Part shown: in pieces, positions 25,278 through 36,627 of the stretch | How the letters are laid out: every line of letters begins with the position of its first letter | Position numbering within the stretch: the stretch's first letter is position 1 | Assembly (NCBI GenBank): GCA_945874765.1 | Contig: CAMCHQ010000001.1 | Location: forward strand, 248,001-312,000 | Source of the DNA: an uncultured Clostridia bacterium | Lineage (GTDB): Bacteria > Bacillota > Clostridia > Oscillospirales > Acutalibacteraceae | DNA length: 64,000 nucleotides | Reading direction: 5' to 3' | Made by a program: the position numbers and the translations under genes | Notes under the pieces: generated by a model | Database searches by the model: none | Seen by the model: only the letters and a program-made list of their open reading frames with translations | Told to the model about the DNA's origin: nothing

Positions 25278-25305
25278 GAGTTTTTTATAAAATTATATCA
25301 ACTAA

Positions 25306-27414
25306 TTAGTCTTTTTTAGCTCTCTCGCTAATGATTGACTCACTAATTGACTTAGGAACAGGCTCGTAACCGTCCGGTTCCATTGTGTACTGGCCACGAC
25401 CCTGAGTCTTAGAACGAAGGTCATTAACGTAGCCGAACATTTCTGAAAGCGGAACTCTTGCATTAATCTGCTTAGCACCTGCTCTGTCTTCCATACCCTG
25501 AATCTGTCCACGACGAGAGTTAAGGTCACCGATTACATCGCCCATATATTCTTCAGGAACGATAACTGTAACCTTCATCATAGGTTCGAGGATGATTGGG
25601 TTAGCTCTCTTAGCAGCATCCTTGAATGCCATAGAACCGGCAATCTTAAATGCCATTTCTGATGAGTCGACTTCGTGATAAGAACCATCATAAAGCTCAA
25701 CTCTAACGTCTACAACGTTGTAACCGGCAAGGATACCGCTCTTCATAGCGCCCTGGATACCGGCGTCAACAGCAGGGATATATTCCTTAGGAATAGCACC
25801 GCCGACAATTTGGTTAACAAATTCGTAGCCCTTACCGATGCCGTTTTCATCAAGGTTAGGCATAATACGAATCTTAACGTGACCGTACTGACCTGAACCA
25901 CCTGACTGTCTCTTATACTTAAGGTCTGATGAGCTTTCAGTCTGAATTGTTTCCTTATATGCAACCTGAGGTGCACCAACGTTAGCCTCAACCTTAAATT
26001 CACGAAGAAGACGGTCAACGATAATCTCAAGGTGAAGTTCACCCATACCTGCGATAATAGTCTGTCCTGTTTCTTCGTCTGTATATGCTTTAAATGTTGG
26101 GTCTTCTTCTGCAAGTTTTGCAAGAGCAATACCCATCTTTTCCTGACCTGCTTTAGTCTTAGGCTCAATAGCAACACGGATAACCGGGTCAGGGAAATTC
26201 ATTGATTCGAGAACAATAGGATGATCTTCATCACAAAGAGTATCACCGGTTGTAGTATTCTTTAAACCTACAGCGGCAGCGATATCACCTGAATAAGCTA
26301 CAGGAATATCTTCTCTGTGGTTAGCGTGCATAAGAAGGATTCTGCCCATTCTTTCCTTCTGGTCCTTAACAGAGTTAAGGCAAGGAGTACCGGCAGCAAT
26401 CTTACCTGAATATACACGGAAGAAACAAATCTTACCAACGAATGGGTCAGTAGCAATCTTGAATGCAAGAGCTGAGAACGGCTCGTCATCAGATGAATGA
26501 CGGAATTCTTCCTCGTCTGTTTCAGGATTTACACCCTTGATAGAGTCAACGTCGGTAGGAGCCGGCATATAGTCAACAATTGCATCAAGGAGTGGCTGAA
26601 CACCCATATTACGATAAGCGGTACCGCAGCAAACAGGAACCATTGAGTTAGCGATAGTTGACTTACGGATAACCTTCTTAATTTCGTCGACTGTAATTGA
26701 GTCTTCGCCCTCTTCAAAGTATTTCTCCATAAGACCCTCGTCCATCTCAGCAACGTGCTCAACGAGCTCGGTTCTGTACTTAGCAGCGAGTTCCTTCATA
26801 TCATCAGGAATGTCTCTGATTTCAAATTTCATACCCTTTTCTTTATCAGGATCGATATAGATAACGGCATGGTTTTCTACAAGGTCAATAATACCCTCAA
26901 AGGTATCCTCACTTCCGATTGGAAGCTGGATAGGAAGAGCATTACATTTGAAACGTTCTTTAACCATATCAAGAGCTCTGTAGAAGTCAGCACCCATAAT
27001 ATCCATCTTATTAACGAATATCATACGAGGTACTTTATATTCATCAGCCTGGCGCCATACGGTTTCAGACTGTGGCTCAACACCGCCCTTTGCACAAAGA
27101 ACAGTAACTGAACCGTCAAGTACACGAAGTGAACGCTGAACCTCAACTGTGAAGTCAACGTGACCCGGTGTATCGATAATATTGATTCTATGCTTTTTCC
27201 AGAAACAAGTAGTTGCAGCAGATGTGATAGTGATACCACGCTCCTGCTCCTGCTCCATCCAGTCCATTGTTGCAGCACCTTCGTGTGTTTCACCAATCTT
27301 ATGGTTTACACCTGTGTAGTACAGAATACGCTCGGTGGTTGTAGTTTTACCTGCATCAATATGAGCCATAATGCCAATATTTCTTGTCATCTCAAGAGAT
27401 ACTTGTCTTGACAT
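25306..27414 (-). CDS. fusA: Elongation factor G
   Basis: EF-G catalyses ribosomal translocation. The 702-residue protein shows the GTPase motifs [19 protein letters not shown] near residue 17, DTPGHVDF and NKMD, and then domains II-V, with [11 protein letters not shown] in domain IV and an intact C-terminus. GGAGG precedes the ATG. It lies 12 bases after rpsG, the standard rpsL-rpsG-fusA order. Confidence 0.99.
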   Translation of the reverse strand: MSRQVSLEMTRNIGIMAHIDAGKTTTTERILYYTGVNHKIGETHEGAATMDWMEQEQERGITITSAATTCFWKKHRINIIDTPGHVDFTVEVQRSLRVLDGSVTVLCAKGGVEPQSETVWRQADEYKVPRMIFVNKMDIMGADFYRALDMVKERFKCNALPIQLPIGSEDTFEGIIDLVENHAVIYIDPDKEKGMKFEIRDIPDDMKELAAKYRTELVEHVAEMDEGLMEKYFEEGEDSITVDEIKKVIRKSTIANSMVPVCCGTAYRNMGVQPLLDAIVDYMPAPTDVDSIKGVNPETDEEEFRHSSDDEPFSALAFKIATDPFVGKICFFRVYSGKIAAGTPCLNSVKDQKERMGRILLMHANHREDIPVAYSGDIAAAVGLKNTTTGDTLCDEDHPIVLESMNFPDPVIRVAIEPKTKAGQEKMGIALAKLAEEDPTFKAYTDEETGQTIIAGMGELHLEIIVDRLLREFKVEANVGAPQVAYKETIQTESSSDLKYKRQSGGSGQYGHVKIRIMPNLDENGIGKGYEFVNQIVGGAIPKEYIPAVDAGIQGAMKSGILAGYNVVDVRVELYDGSYHEVDSSEMAFKIAGSMAFKDAAKRANPIILEPMMKVTVIVPEEYMGDVIGDLNSRRGQIQGMEDRAGAKQINARVPLSEMFGYVNDLRSKTQGRGQYTMEPDGYEPVPKSISESIISERAKKD

Positions 27415-27426
27415 AATACCCTCCTA

Positions 27427-27897
27427 TTAATATCTGAAATGAGCAAATGCTTTGTTTGCTTCTGCCATCTTGTGTGTATCGTCGCACTTCTTAACTGCGC
27501 CGCCTGTCTTATTAACAGCGTCCATAATTTCAGCAGCAAGACGTTCTCTCATAGTTCTCTCTGAACGCTGACGAGCGTAAAGAGTAATCCAACGAAGACC
27601 TAAAGTCTGTCTTCTTTCAGGACGAACCTCAAGAGGAACCTGGTAAGTAGCACCGCCGACACGGCGAGCCTTTACCTCAAGTACAGGCATTACATTTTCC
27701 ATTGCAGCTTCAAAAGTCTCTAATGGGTCGTTGCCTGTTTTTTCCTTAATGATGTCGAATGCGTCGTAAACAATCTTCTGAGCGACGCCCTTCTTTCCAT
27801 CAAGCATGATGCTGTTGATAAGTCTGGTTACAAGCTTTGAATTGTAAAGCGGATCAGGTAAAACATCACGCTTAGCGATTTGGCCTCTTCTTGGCAT
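27427..27897 (-). CDS. rpsG: 30S ribosomal protein S7
   Basis: S7 nucleates assembly of the 30S head and, in E. coli, represses its own operon by binding the rpsL-rpsG junction. The 156-residue sequence is full length ([10 protein letters not shown] at the N-terminus, [13 protein letters not shown] at the C-terminus). A strong AAGGAGGG site precedes the ATG. The 130-base gap between rpsL and rpsG is longer than usual in this operon and AT-rich, with small inverted repeats; it could hold an S7 target, which is not demonstrated here. Confidence 0.99.
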   Translation of the reverse strand: MPRRGQIAKRDVLPDPLYNSKLVTRLINSIMLDGKKGVAQKIVYDAFDIIKEKTGNDPLETFEAAMENVMPVLEVKARRVGGATYQVPLEVRPERRQTLGLRWITLYARQRSERTMRERLAAEIMDAVNKTGGAVKKCDDTHKMAEANKAFAHFRY

Positions 27898-28027
27898 CTT
27901 CGCTTCCCTCCTTCATAATTTTTAATGAGTTCATAGGTACTCGGTTTTTCCGTGGAGTCAACAAAAGGTCATATACGCTGTAATTATATATAGGTATATA
28001 AACTATTGTTATCCATTAAAATAAGGC

Positions 28028-28450
28028 TTATTTCTTAGCAGCCTTTGGCTTCTTTGCACCGTACTTAGAACGGCTCTGCATTCTGCCGTTAACGCCCTGA
28101 GTATCGAGTGTACCACGAATAATATGGTAACGTACACCAGGAAGGTCCTTAACACGGCCGCCACGAATCATAACAACAGAGTGTTCCTGAAGGTTATGAC
28201 CAACGCCCGGAATGTATGCAGATACTTCAATACCGTTTGTAAGACGAACTCTGGCAATCTTACGAAGAGCTGAGTTAGGCTTCTTAGGTGTTGCAGTCTT
28301 AACTGCAGTACAAACGCCACGCTTTTGAGGTGAGTTGTTATCTGTAACAACATTTTTCTTAGTGTTTAAGCCCTTTAAAAGTGCAGGTGTCTTTGACTTC
28401 TTTTCGATAGTCTTACGACCTGTTCTTACGAGCTGATTAAAGGTAGGCAA
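28028..28450 (-). CDS. rpsL: 30S ribosomal protein S12
   Basis: S12 controls decoding accuracy. I place the start at TTG 28450 (protein [13 protein letters not shown], 140 residues), because this matches the universal S12 N-terminus and AAGGAG lies eight bases upstream. The upstream in-frame TTG (28468) lies before the ribosome site. The [10 protein letters not shown] loop and the [11 protein letters not shown] loop, where streptomycin-resistance changes fall, are of the ordinary sensitive type. A long structured leader precedes the gene. Confidence 0.98.
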   Translation of the reverse strand: MPTFNQLVRTGRKTIEKKSKTPALLKGLNTKKNVVTDNNSPQKRGVCTAVKTATPKKPNSALRKIARVRLTNGIEVSAYIPGVGHNLQEHSVVMIRGGRVKDLPGVRYHIIRGTLDTQGVNGRMQSRSKYGAKKPKAAKK

Positions 28451-28476
28451 TAGTTTATCTCCTTTCAAAAATTATT

Positions 28477-28621
28477 TTATACGCTGTGTGCGTATAAGTC
28501 ATATGCCGAAAATTCAGCATATCAATTAAACGCACACCTCAGGGCAAGCAAAAGCTCACCCTGAAATGTTGTATTATTCACTAAAAAGATGCTCAAAAGT
28601 TTGTTAATAATGCACAAACTT
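28477..28621 (-). ncRNA. Structured leader of the rpsL-rpsG-fusA operon (four stem-loops)
   Basis: Between rpoC and rpsL the minus-strand RNA can form four consecutive hairpins: 28621-28597 (8-bp stem), 28563-28540 (10 bp, two G-U), 28522-28501 (10 bp, one G-U) and 28497-28477 (8 bp). The G-U pairs would be mismatches on the opposite strand, so the pairing belongs to the transcript entering rpsL. None has a U-run, so they are not intrinsic terminators. An r-protein autoregulatory leader is plausible; I do not recognise a described family. Confidence 0.55.
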
Positions 28622-28638
28622 ATCTCACACGATTTAGC

Positions 28639-28668
28639 ATTATACCACTACTGCATAGTGTTTGTCAA
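28639..28668 (-). promoter_or_regulatory. Strong internal promoter for the str operon, inside the rpoC 3' end
   Basis: On the minus strand TTGACA (28668-28663), 18 bases, TATAAT (28644-28639), overlapping the rpoC stop codon. It yields a leader of about 180 bases before rpsL. Confidence 0.7.
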
Positions 28669-31600
28669 GAGTTCTTGTAATTGTTCAAGATTTAAAATTT
28701 CATCACTGTTTTCAGCAGCAAAATAGCTTGGAACAACATCAACCTTACGGAATACGTCCATACCTGTACCTGCAGGAACAAGTTTACCGATAATAACATT
28801 TTCCTTAAGACCGATAAGCGGGTCGCTCTTGCCTCTGATAGCGGCGTCTGTAAGAACTCTTGTTGTTTCCTGGAATGAAGCGGCTGAAAGGAATGAATCC
28901 GTAGCAAGAGAAGCCTTTGTAATACCCATAAGAATAGGAATATAAGTTGCTTTCTTGAGGTTTTCCTCACCTGCTTTAATTCTTTCATCAATCTTATCGT
29001 TTGCTTCATCAACAGCAGAAACATCAACCATTGTGCCGGCAACAAGATCTGTATCGCCTGCATCGTCAACAGTACACTTCTTAAGCATCTGACGAACGAT
29101 AACCTCGATATGCTTATCGTTGATATCAACACCCTGTGTACGGTATGCAAACTGTACTTCTTTAATAAGGTAATTATAAACAGCTTCTTCACCGAGAATT
29201 GCAAGTACATCGTGCGGATTAACTGCACCGAGTGTAAGCTCTGTACCCTTAGCGATATGAGCACCCTCTACGATATTTTCGCAAAGTCTTGCGCCGTAAG
29301 GGATAAGATACTTCTTCTCTTCAGCGGTATCCTTATTATAAACGATAACGTGACGGCTCTTTTTGATTTCCTCAAAACGAACATCACCTTCGATTTCGGA
29401 AAGGATAGCAAGCTGCTTTGGCTTTCTTGCCTCAAAGAGTTCCTCAACACGAGGAAGACCCTGTGTGATATCTGCACCGCCGGCAACACCACCGGTATGG
29501 AATGTTCTCATTGTAAGTTGAGTACCCGGCTCACCGATTGACTGAGCAGCGATAATACCAACAGCCTCACCGACCTGAACAGGCTCATTAAATGCAAGGT
29601 TTGCACCGTAGCACTTACGGCAAACACCGTGACGTGATTTACAAGTAATAAGTGAACGAATCTTAACCGACTCAATACCTGCGTCAACAATACGCTTAGC
29701 GTCATCGGCTGTCATCATTCTGTCGGCTTCCATAAGAACCTCACCTGTCTTAGGGTCAACAACCGGGTCAACAACAAATCTGCCTGTAAGTCTTTCTTCA
29801 AGAGGTTCAAGAACACGGTTACCGTCCATAATCTTTGTAACCACAATACCCTCGTGGCAGCCGCAGTCGTCATCACGAATGATAACATCCTGAGATACGT
29901 CAACAAGACGTCTTGTAAGGTAACCTGAATCGGCAGTACGAAGAGCTGTATCGGCAAGACCTTTACGGGCACCACGTGAAGAAATGAAGTATTCAAGAAT
30001 ATTAAGACCTTCACGGTAGTTAGCACGAATAGGAACTTCGATTGTCTTACCGGCTGTATTTGCGATAAGGCCTCTCATACCGGCAAGCTGACGAAGCTGT
30101 GATGTACTACCACGGGCTCCTGAGTCTACCATCATATGAATTGGGTTATGAGCACCGTCGAAGTTACTTGTAAGCTCGTTAGAAACCTTATTTGTGCAAT
30201 CTTCCCAAGCTTTGATTACTGCAGAAGAACGTTCCTCGTTAGTAATAAAGCCGTAGTTATAGTTATAAGTGATTTCATCAACTTTCTTTTCTGCTTCTGC
30301 AAGGTATTCTTTCTTCTTTTCAGGGATGAGTGCGTCGCAAACAGCAACTGTTGTACCTGAAACGGTTGAATACTTATAGCCCTGAGCCTTAATAGAATCA
30401 AGAACGTGAGAAGCAATAGAAACGCCGTGAACATTAATACATCTTTCGGCAATCTGACCGAGCTGCTTTTTCTTAACAACGAATGAAACTTCAAGGTCAA
30501 ATTCGTGTGCAGGGTCGGTTCTGTCAACAAAGCCGAGATCCTGAGGGATAGGATTGTTGAAGATAATTCTGCCGATTGTTGTGATAATAATAGAAGTCTT
30601 TGTTTGACCGTCAACTTCACGAGTAACACGAATCTTAGCAGGTGAATGCATACCGAGAGAGCCCTCCTGATATGCCATCATAGCCTCGTCCTTATCTCTG
30701 TAAAGCTTATATGAACGGTAGTAACCGTACTTTTGAGCAAGTTCCTCTTCTGAAATTTCGCAAAGAATAGCAGGGTTGGAAACGTAATCTCGAGGATCTT
30801 CAAAATCCTTATTGATATCAGCCTTAACGTCTGCAAAACTGATTTCCTGAGTTCTTGCCTCGTCCTTAAAGAACTTAGGCTGACCCGGCTCGCCTTCCTT
30901 AATCATAGTAAGGTAATATGAACCGATAACCATATCCTGAGTAGGAACTGTAACAGGCTTACCGTCTGAAGGTTTAAGAAGGTTATTTGCAGCGAGCATC
31001 AACATTCTTGCCTCTGCCTGAGCTTCAGCAGAAAGAGGTACGTGAACAGCCATCTGGTCACCGTCGAAGTCGGCGTTGAATGCGGTACAAGCAAGAGGAT
31101 GAAGTTTAATTGCTCTACCCTCAACAAGTACAGGTTCAAATGCCTGAATACCGAGTCTGTGAAGTGTGGGGGCACGGTTTAACATAACCGGGTGATCCTT
31201 GATTACAACTTCAAGGCTGTCCCAAACAGCAGGATTATTGGCTCTTTCAACCATCTTTCTTGCCGATTTTATATTAGAAGCAACACCTGTTTCAACAAGT
31301 CTCTTCATAACGAAAGGCTTGAAAAGTTCAATAGCCATTTCCTTAGGGAGACCGCACTGGTGCATCTTAAGTTCAGGACCTACAACGATAACGGAACGGC
31401 CTGAGTAGTCAACACGCTTACCGAGAAGGTTTTGACGGAAACGACCCTGTTTACCTTTAAGCATATCGGAAAGTGACTTAAGAGGTCTGTTATTAGGACC
31501 TGTAACAGGACGGCCACGACGACCGTTATCGATAAGAGCGTCAACAGATTCCTGAAGCATTCTCTTCTCGTTTCTTACGATGATTTCAGGAGCACCAAGC

Positions 31601-32421
31601 TCAAGAAGTCTCTTAAGACGGTTATTACGGTTAATAACTCTTCTGTAAAGGTCATTAAGGTCAGAGGTAGCAAATCTGCCGCCGTCAAGCTGAACCATAG
31701 GACGGATATCAGGCGGGATAACAGGAATAACGTCAAGAATCATCCATTCAAGCTTATTGCCGCTGTGATAGAAAGCGTCAACAACGTCAAGTCTTTTAAG
31801 AAGTCTTACTCTCTTTTGACCTGTAGCGCCTTCAAGCTCTGCGGTAAGTTCGTCACGAAGCTGAGCAACGTCAATACCCTGAAGAAGCTCTTTAATAGCC
31901 TCGGCACCCATACCTGCCTTAAAGTCGTCCTCGTATCTTTCTCTCATTTCAGCATATTCTTTTTCATTAAGAATCTGCATTTTTTCAAGTGGTGTGTCAC
32001 CCGGGTCGGTAACAATGTAAAGTGCGAAATAAAGCACTTTTTCAAGGTATCTCGGGCTGATATCAAGCACAAGACCGAGACGGCTTGGGATACCCTTGAA
32101 ATACCAAATATGAGAAACAGGAGCTGCCAGCTCGATATGACCCATACGTTCACGTCTAACCTTTGAACGGGTAATTTCAACACCGCAGCGCTCGCAGACC
32201 TTTCCCTTATAACGAACTCTCTTATACTTACCGCAATGACATTCCCAGTCCTTCATAGGTCCGAAAATTCTTTCACAGAAAAGACCGTCACGCTCAGGTT
32301 TAAGAGTTCTGTAGTTTATTGTTTCAGGCTTTGTAACTTCGCCGTAAGACCATTCACGAATCTGCTCCGGTGAAGCAAGGCCGATTTTTATTGAACTGAA
32401 TTCGTTTTCATAATTATCCAT
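28648..32421 (-). CDS. rpoC: DNA-directed RNA polymerase subunit beta'
   Basis: This is the catalytic subunit of RNA polymerase, 1257 residues. The N-terminal zinc-binding domain (CHCGKYKR...CERCGVE), the Mg-binding active-site loop NADFDGD and the second zinc site (CGCHEGI...[13 protein letters not shown]) are all present, so the protein is intact. AAGGAG precedes the ATG. It starts 47 bases after rpoB. There is no L7Ae-like gene between rpoC and rpsL, unlike many Bacilli. Confidence 0.99.
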   Translation of the reverse strand: MDNYENEFSSIKIGLASPEQIREWSYGEVTKPETINYRTLKPERDGLFCERIFGPMKDWECHCGKYKRVRYKGKVCERCGVEITRSKVRRERMGHIELAAPVSHIWYFKGIPSRLGLVLDISPRYLEKVLYFALYIVTDPGDTPLEKMQILNEKEYAEMRERYEDDFKAGMGAEAIKELLQGIDVAQLRDELTAELEGATGQKRVRLLKRLDVVDAFYHSGNKLEWMILDVIPVIPPDIRPMVQLDGGRFATSDLNDLYRRVINRNNRLKRLLELGAPEIIVRNEKRMLQESVDALIDNGRRGRPVTGPNNRPLKSLSDMLKGKQGRFRQNLLGKRVDYSGRSVIVVGPELKMHQCGLPKEMAIELFKPFVMKRLVETGVASNIKSARKMVERANNPAVWDSLEVVIKDHPVMLNRAPTLHRLGIQAFEPVLVEGRAIKLHPLACTAFNADFDGDQMAVHVPLSAEAQAEARMLMLAANNLLKPSDGKPVTVPTQDMVIGSYYLTMIKEGEPGQPKFFKDEARTQEISFADVKADINKDFEDPRDYVSNPAILCEISEEELAQKYGYYRSYKLYRDKDEAMMAYQEGSLGMHSPAKIRVTREVDGQTKTSIIITTIGRIIFNNPIPQDLGFVDRTDPAHEFDLEVSFVVKKKQLGQIAERCINVHGVSIASHVLDSIKAQGYKYSTVSGTTVAVCDALIPEKKKEYLAEAEKKVDEITYNYNYGFITNEERSSAVIKAWEDCTNKVSNELTSNFDGAHNPIHMMVDSGARGSTSQLRQLAGMRGLIANTAGKTIEVPIRANYREGLNILEYFISSRGARKGLADTALRTADSGYLTRRLVDVSQDVIIRDDDCGCHEGIVVTKIMDGNRVLEPLEERLTGRFVVDPVVDPKTGEVLMEADRMMTADDAKRIVDAGIESVKIRSLITCKSRHGVCRKCYGANLAFNEPVQVGEAVGIIAAQSIGEPGTQLTMRTFHTGGVAGGADITQGLPRVEELFEARKPKQLAILSEIEGDVRFEEIKKSRHVIVYNKDTAEEKKYLIPYGARLCENIVEGAHIAKGTELTLGAVNPHDVLAILGEEAVYNYLIKEVQFAYRTQGVDINDKHIEVIVRQMLKKCTVDDAGDTDLVAGTMVDVSAVDEANDKIDERIKAGEENLKKATYIPILMGITKASLATDSFLSAASFQETTRVLTDAAIRGKSDPLIGLKENVIIGKLVPAGTGMDVFRKVDVVPSYFAAENSDEILNLEQLQELLTNTMQ

Positions 32422-32468
32422 ATGGAAGCACTCCTTTATATTAATTAGTTGCGGAAGTCTTATCAGAA

Positions 32469-35400
32469 TTATTCATCGTCTGAAGAATCGTCGCTGCTGC
32501 CGAAACCGTAATCATCATTTGAATCGTTTTCGCCATCTGCAAACAAATCATCAAAGCCATCTGACTGACCTGCTTCCTGTTCGCCCTCAGCATTTTCTAC
32601 TCCGAAGCCTTCCTGACCTTCAAAATCATTTACGGTTGTAAATGCCTGTTCATCGATTGGCTGAATGCCTGAACCGTCATCAAGGTCTTGCTTAAGCTCA
32701 ACCTCATTGCCGTCCTTATCGAGAACCTTAGTGTCAAGACCGAGAGCCTGAAGTTCCTTGAAGAGAACCTTAAATGACTCAGGTGTGCCTGCCGCAGGAA
32801 TATTCTCGCCCTTAACGATTGCCTCGTAAGTACGAACACGACCGACAACGTCATCGGACTTAATTGTAATAATTTCTTGAAGAGTATAAGCTGCGCCGTA
32901 AGCTTCAAGTGCCCAAACTTCCATTTCACCGAAACGCTGACCGCCGAACTGCGCTTTACCGCCGAGAGGCTGCTGAGTTACAAGGCTGTAAGGACCTGTT
33001 GAACGGGCGTGAATCTTATCATCAACAAGGTGATGGAGCTTAAGATAATACATATAACCTACTGTAATACGGTTATCAAACTTTTCACCTGTACGACCGT
33101 CGATAAGTTCAGTCTTACCGTCATATACCTTCTTGCCGTTTTCATCGATATAGTAACCGATATCGGCTTCCTTAAGGCATTCACGGATATCTTCCTCGTG
33201 TGCGCCGTCGAATACAGGAGTCATCATCTTCCAGCCGAGAGCCATAGCCGCATAGCCGAGATGAACTTCAAGTACCTGACCGATATTCATACGTGAAGGT
33301 ACGCCGAGAGGGTTAAGAACGATATCAAGAGGTCTGCCGTCCGGAAGGAATGGCATATCCTCCTGAGGTAAAATTCTTGAAACAACACCCTTGTTACCGT
33401 GACGGCCTGCCATCTTATCGCCGACCTGAATTTTACGCTTTTGAGCAATATATACTCTAACTACTTTATTTACACCCGGTGAAAGCTCATCGCTGTTTGC
33501 ACGGGTAAATACCTTAACGTCAACAACAATACCGTATTCACCGTGAGGAATACGCATTGATGTATCTCTTACTTCTCTTGCCTTTTCGCCAAAGATAGCT
33601 CTCAAAAGTCTTTCCTCGGCTGTAAGCTCTGTTTCACCCTTAGGTGTAACCTTACCGACAAGAATATCACCTGAATGAACCTCAGCGCCGACACGGATAA
33701 TACCGTCCTCGTCAAGGTCACGAAGAGCATCCTCACCTACATTAGGAATATCTCTTGTGATTTCTTCAGGGCCAAGCTTTGTATCACGAGCCTCAACCTC
33801 GTGCTCAACAACGTGAATTGAAGTATAAACGTCGTCTCTTACAATCTTTTCATTAATAAGAACAGCATCCTCGTAGTTATAACCTTCCCAAGTCATAAAT
33901 CCGATAAGAGCATTCTTACCAAGTGAAATTTCACCGTTGCATGTTGCAGGACCGTCGGCAATAACCTGTCCGTCCTCAACCTTTTGGTGAAGAGAAACGA
34001 TAGGACGCTGGTTAATGCAAGTACCCTGGTTAGAGCCCTGGAACTTAACAAGCTCATACTTGTCAACTTCGCCCGGCTTAACGGTAATTTCAATAGTATC
34101 GGCATCTACTGCAGTAACAGTACCGCCACGTTTGGCAATTACAACTACACCTGAGTCGTAAGCTGCCTTATATTCCATACCTGTACCTACAACAGGAGCG
34201 TCTGTTTTAAGAAGAGGTACAGCCTGACGCTGCATGTTAGCACCCATAAGAGCACGGTTTGCGTCATCGTTTTCAAGGAAAGGAATCATTGCAGTAGCAA
34301 CAGACACAACCATCTTAGGTGATACGTCCATATAATCAATCTTCTCAGGAGGAAGAGTAAGGAACTCGTCACGGCAACGGCAAGAAATTCTTGCATTTGC
34401 GAATCTGCCGTTTTCATCAAGAGGTTCGTTAGCCTGAGCAACAACATAATTATCTTCAACATCGGCAGTCATATAAACTACTTCATCTGTTACAACGCCT
34501 GTTTCCTTATCAACCTTACGGTAAGGAGCTTCGATAAAGCCATACTCGTTAAGGCGGCTGTAACAAGCAAGATAAGAGATAAGACCGATGTTAGGACCTT
34601 CAGGTGTTTCGATAGGACACATACGGCCGTAGTGGGTATAATGTACGTCACGAACTTCGAAACCTGCACGGTCTCTTGAAAGACCGCCGGGACCGAGAGC
34701 TGAAAGTCTTCTCTTATGAGTAAGCTCTGCAAGAGGGTTATTCTGGTCCATAAACTGAGAAAGAGGAGATGAACCGAAGAATTCCTTAATAGCGGCAACT
34801 ACAGGACGGATATTGATAAGAGCCTGAGGAGTGATGGCACCGTCATCATCCTGAGCCTGAAGTGTCATACGCTCACGGATAACTCTCTCCATTCTTGTAA
34901 AGCCGATTCTAAACTGATTTTGAAGAAGTTCGCCGACTGCTCTGATTCTACGGTTACCGAGGTGGTCGATATCATCGGTAGCGCCGACGCCGTTTGCAAG
35001 GTTGATAAGATAAGATACGCTTGCAAAAATATCATCTGTTGTAATGTGCTTTGGAACGAGGTCATCTGCTCTTCTTTCGATTTCTTCTTTAAGAGCATCA
35101 ACGTCGTCGCCGCACTTTTCGAGAATTTCGGAAAGAACTCTATATGATACCAACTCGTGAATACCAAGCTCTTTGCAGTCAAAATCAACGTACTTGTAAA
35201 TATCAACCATACCGTTAGATACGATTTTTACTTCCTTGCCGTCTGCATCGACAAATGCAACCATAACACCTGCATTTTCAATTTCAACAGCTCTTTCTTC
35301 GCTGATTTTTTCACCTGCGTCTGCAAGAAATTCACCCTGTGGTGAAATGATAGGCTGAGTAAGAACTCTGTCCTTAAGTCTATCGCTTAACGAAAGCTTT

Positions 35401-36233
35401 TTATTGTATTTATATCTACCGACTCTTGAAAGGTCATAACGGTGAGCGTCAAAGAACAAACCGTCAAGATGAGCCTGTGCCGTTTCAAGCGTAGGAGGTT
35501 CGCCCGGACGAAGCTTTTTATAAACTTCAAGAAGAGCCTCTTCCTGATTCTTGGTAGTATCCTTATCGATTGTAGCAAGGATTTTCTCATCCTCACCGAA
35601 GAAATCAACGATTTCGGAATCTGTACCGAGACCTAAAGCACGAAGGAATGTTGTGATATAAATCTTTCTGTTTTTATCAATACGAACATAGAAAAGGTCG
35701 TTGGCGTCTGTTTCATATTCAAGCCAAGCACCACGGTTAGGAATAACAGTGTTAGTGAAAAGTTCCTTACCTGTCTTATCGTGGTCCATATTGTAGTAAA
35801 CACCCGGTGAACGAACAAGCTGAGATACAATACATCTTTCAGCACCGTTGATAACAAATGTACCTGCATCTGTCATCCAAGGAAGGTCGCCCATAAAAAT
35901 AGTGTTTTCTTTGATTTCGCCTGTTTCTTTATTAACAAGCCTTGCCCTAACCTTTAAAGGGCGGGCATAAGTGGTGTCACGAGCCTTACATTGTGCAATT
36001 GAATACTTAGGTTCGTCATCAATTGAAAAGTCAACAAAGTCAAGCACAAGGTTGCCAGTGTAATCGCTGATTTCACCGATATCCTTGAACACCTCTTTAA
36101 GACCCTCTTCAAGAAACCAACGGTAAGAACTCTTCTGCACTTCAATAAGGTTAGGCATTTTCATAACCTCATTGATTTTTGCAAAACTCTTTCTCGTTGT
36201 TGTGCCGAGCTGGACATCCTTAACATTTACCAT
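32469..36233 (-). CDS. rpoB: DNA-directed RNA polymerase subunit beta
   Basis: This is the beta subunit, 1254 residues from ATG 36233; a GTG nine bases upstream overlaps the GGAG site and is less likely. The rifampicin region ([20 protein letters not shown] and following) has the ordinary sensitive residues. The last ~60 residues form an acidic Asp/Ser/Gly-rich tail, a variable feature of Clostridia. rpoB heads its own transcription unit: the upstream neighbour is a divergent lipoprotein gene and not rplJ-rplL. Confidence 0.99.
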   Translation of the reverse strand: MVNVKDVQLGTTTRKSFAKINEVMKMPNLIEVQKSSYRWFLEEGLKEVFKDIGEISDYTGNLVLDFVDFSIDDEPKYSIAQCKARDTTYARPLKVRARLVNKETGEIKENTIFMGDLPWMTDAGTFVINGAERCIVSQLVRSPGVYYNMDHDKTGKELFTNTVIPNRGAWLEYETDANDLFYVRIDKNRKIYITTFLRALGLGTDSEIVDFFGEDEKILATIDKDTTKNQEEALLEVYKKLRPGEPPTLETAQAHLDGLFFDAHRYDLSRVGRYKYNKKLSLSDRLKDRVLTQPIISPQGEFLADAGEKISEERAVEIENAGVMVAFVDADGKEVKIVSNGMVDIYKYVDFDCKELGIHELVSYRVLSEILEKCGDDVDALKEEIERRADDLVPKHITTDDIFASVSYLINLANGVGATDDIDHLGNRRIRAVGELLQNQFRIGFTRMERVIRERMTLQAQDDDGAITPQALINIRPVVAAIKEFFGSSPLSQFMDQNNPLAELTHKRRLSALGPGGLSRDRAGFEVRDVHYTHYGRMCPIETPEGPNIGLISYLACYSRLNEYGFIEAPYRKVDKETGVVTDEVVYMTADVEDNYVVAQANEPLDENGRFANARISCRCRDEFLTLPPEKIDYMDVSPKMVVSVATAMIPFLENDDANRALMGANMQRQAVPLLKTDAPVVGTGMEYKAAYDSGVVVIAKRGGTVTAVDADTIEITVKPGEVDKYELVKFQGSNQGTCINQRPIVSLHQKVEDGQVIADGPATCNGEISLGKNALIGFMTWEGYNYEDAVLINEKIVRDDVYTSIHVVEHEVEARDTKLGPEEITRDIPNVGEDALRDLDEDGIIRVGAEVHSGDILVGKVTPKGETELTAEERLLRAIFGEKAREVRDTSMRIPHGEYGIVVDVKVFTRANSDELSPGVNKVVRVYIAQKRKIQVGDKMAGRHGNKGVVSRILPQEDMPFLPDGRPLDIVLNPLGVPSRMNIGQVLEVHLGYAAMALGWKMMTPVFDGAHEEDIRECLKEADIGYYIDENGKKVYDGKTELIDGRTGEKFDNRITVGYMYYLKLHHLVDDKIHARSTGPYSLVTQQPLGGKAQFGGQRFGEMEVWALEAYGAAYTLQEIITIKSDDVVGRVRTYEAIVKGENIPAAGTPESFKVLFKELQALGLDTKVLDKDGNEVELKQDLDDGSGIQPIDEQAFTTVNDFEGQEGFGVENAEGEQEAGQSDGFDDLFADGENDSNDDYGFGSSDDSSDDE

Positions 36234-36401
36234 TAGAGTCACTCCGATCGTTTTATTTTCGTAAATTGTTTATATTCGTAAACGGCGAATTGCATATTGC
36301 ATATGACCTGAAAATCAAAATTTTCCGTTACATATATTACGCAATAATTAAAAATAAAGAATTTATAATTTGCAATAAAAAGCCATTTTAAGATGCTTAA
36401 T

Positions 36402-36430
36402 AATATAAACTAAGTAAAACAATATGTCAA
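36402..36430 (-). promoter_or_regulatory. Sigma-A promoter for rpoBC
   Basis: On the minus strand a perfect TTGACA (36430-36425), 17 bases, TATATT (36407-36402). Transcription would begin near 36395. Confidence 0.7.
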
Positions 36431-36535
36431 CACTTTTTTAAATAAAAGTTTCAGCATCTGTAAAAGTTTTTAATACACTGTGCCGTGTGTATCTAATATG
36501 TGATAAAAATTTAACTTAAATTAAGTATTTTTAGA

Positions 36536-36564
36536 TTGATTTAAGAGATACACTTTGTTATAAT
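36536..36564 (+). promoter_or_regulatory. Sigma-A promoter for the OppA-like lipoprotein
   Basis: TTGATT (36536-36541), 17 bases, TATAAT (36559-36564), about 60 bases before the start codon. Confidence 0.6.
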
Positions 36565-36627
36565 TGCAAATAGATTATAAAAAATATTTATTACATTATT
36601 ATACTATTTGACTTTCAGGTGACGAAA

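Larger units (their letters stand above)
36234..36627. other. AT-rich divergent promoter region
   Basis: This gap of nearly 400 bases separates divergent rpoB and the OppA-like gene. It holds one promoter in each direction (listed separately) and a rpoB leader of about 160 bases. I see no strong hairpin or terminator in it. Confidence 0.6.

Noticed and set aside
24009-36233. Many long ORFs opposite to and in other frames of rpoB, rpoC, fusA and tuf
   Set aside because: They follow from strongly biased codon use in highly expressed genes; they lack ribosome sites and family features.
36619-36627. GTG start three codons upstream for the OppA-like gene
   Set aside because: The GTG lies within the AGGTGA ribosome site; TTG 36628 has proper spacing and gives a normal lipoprotein signal peptide.
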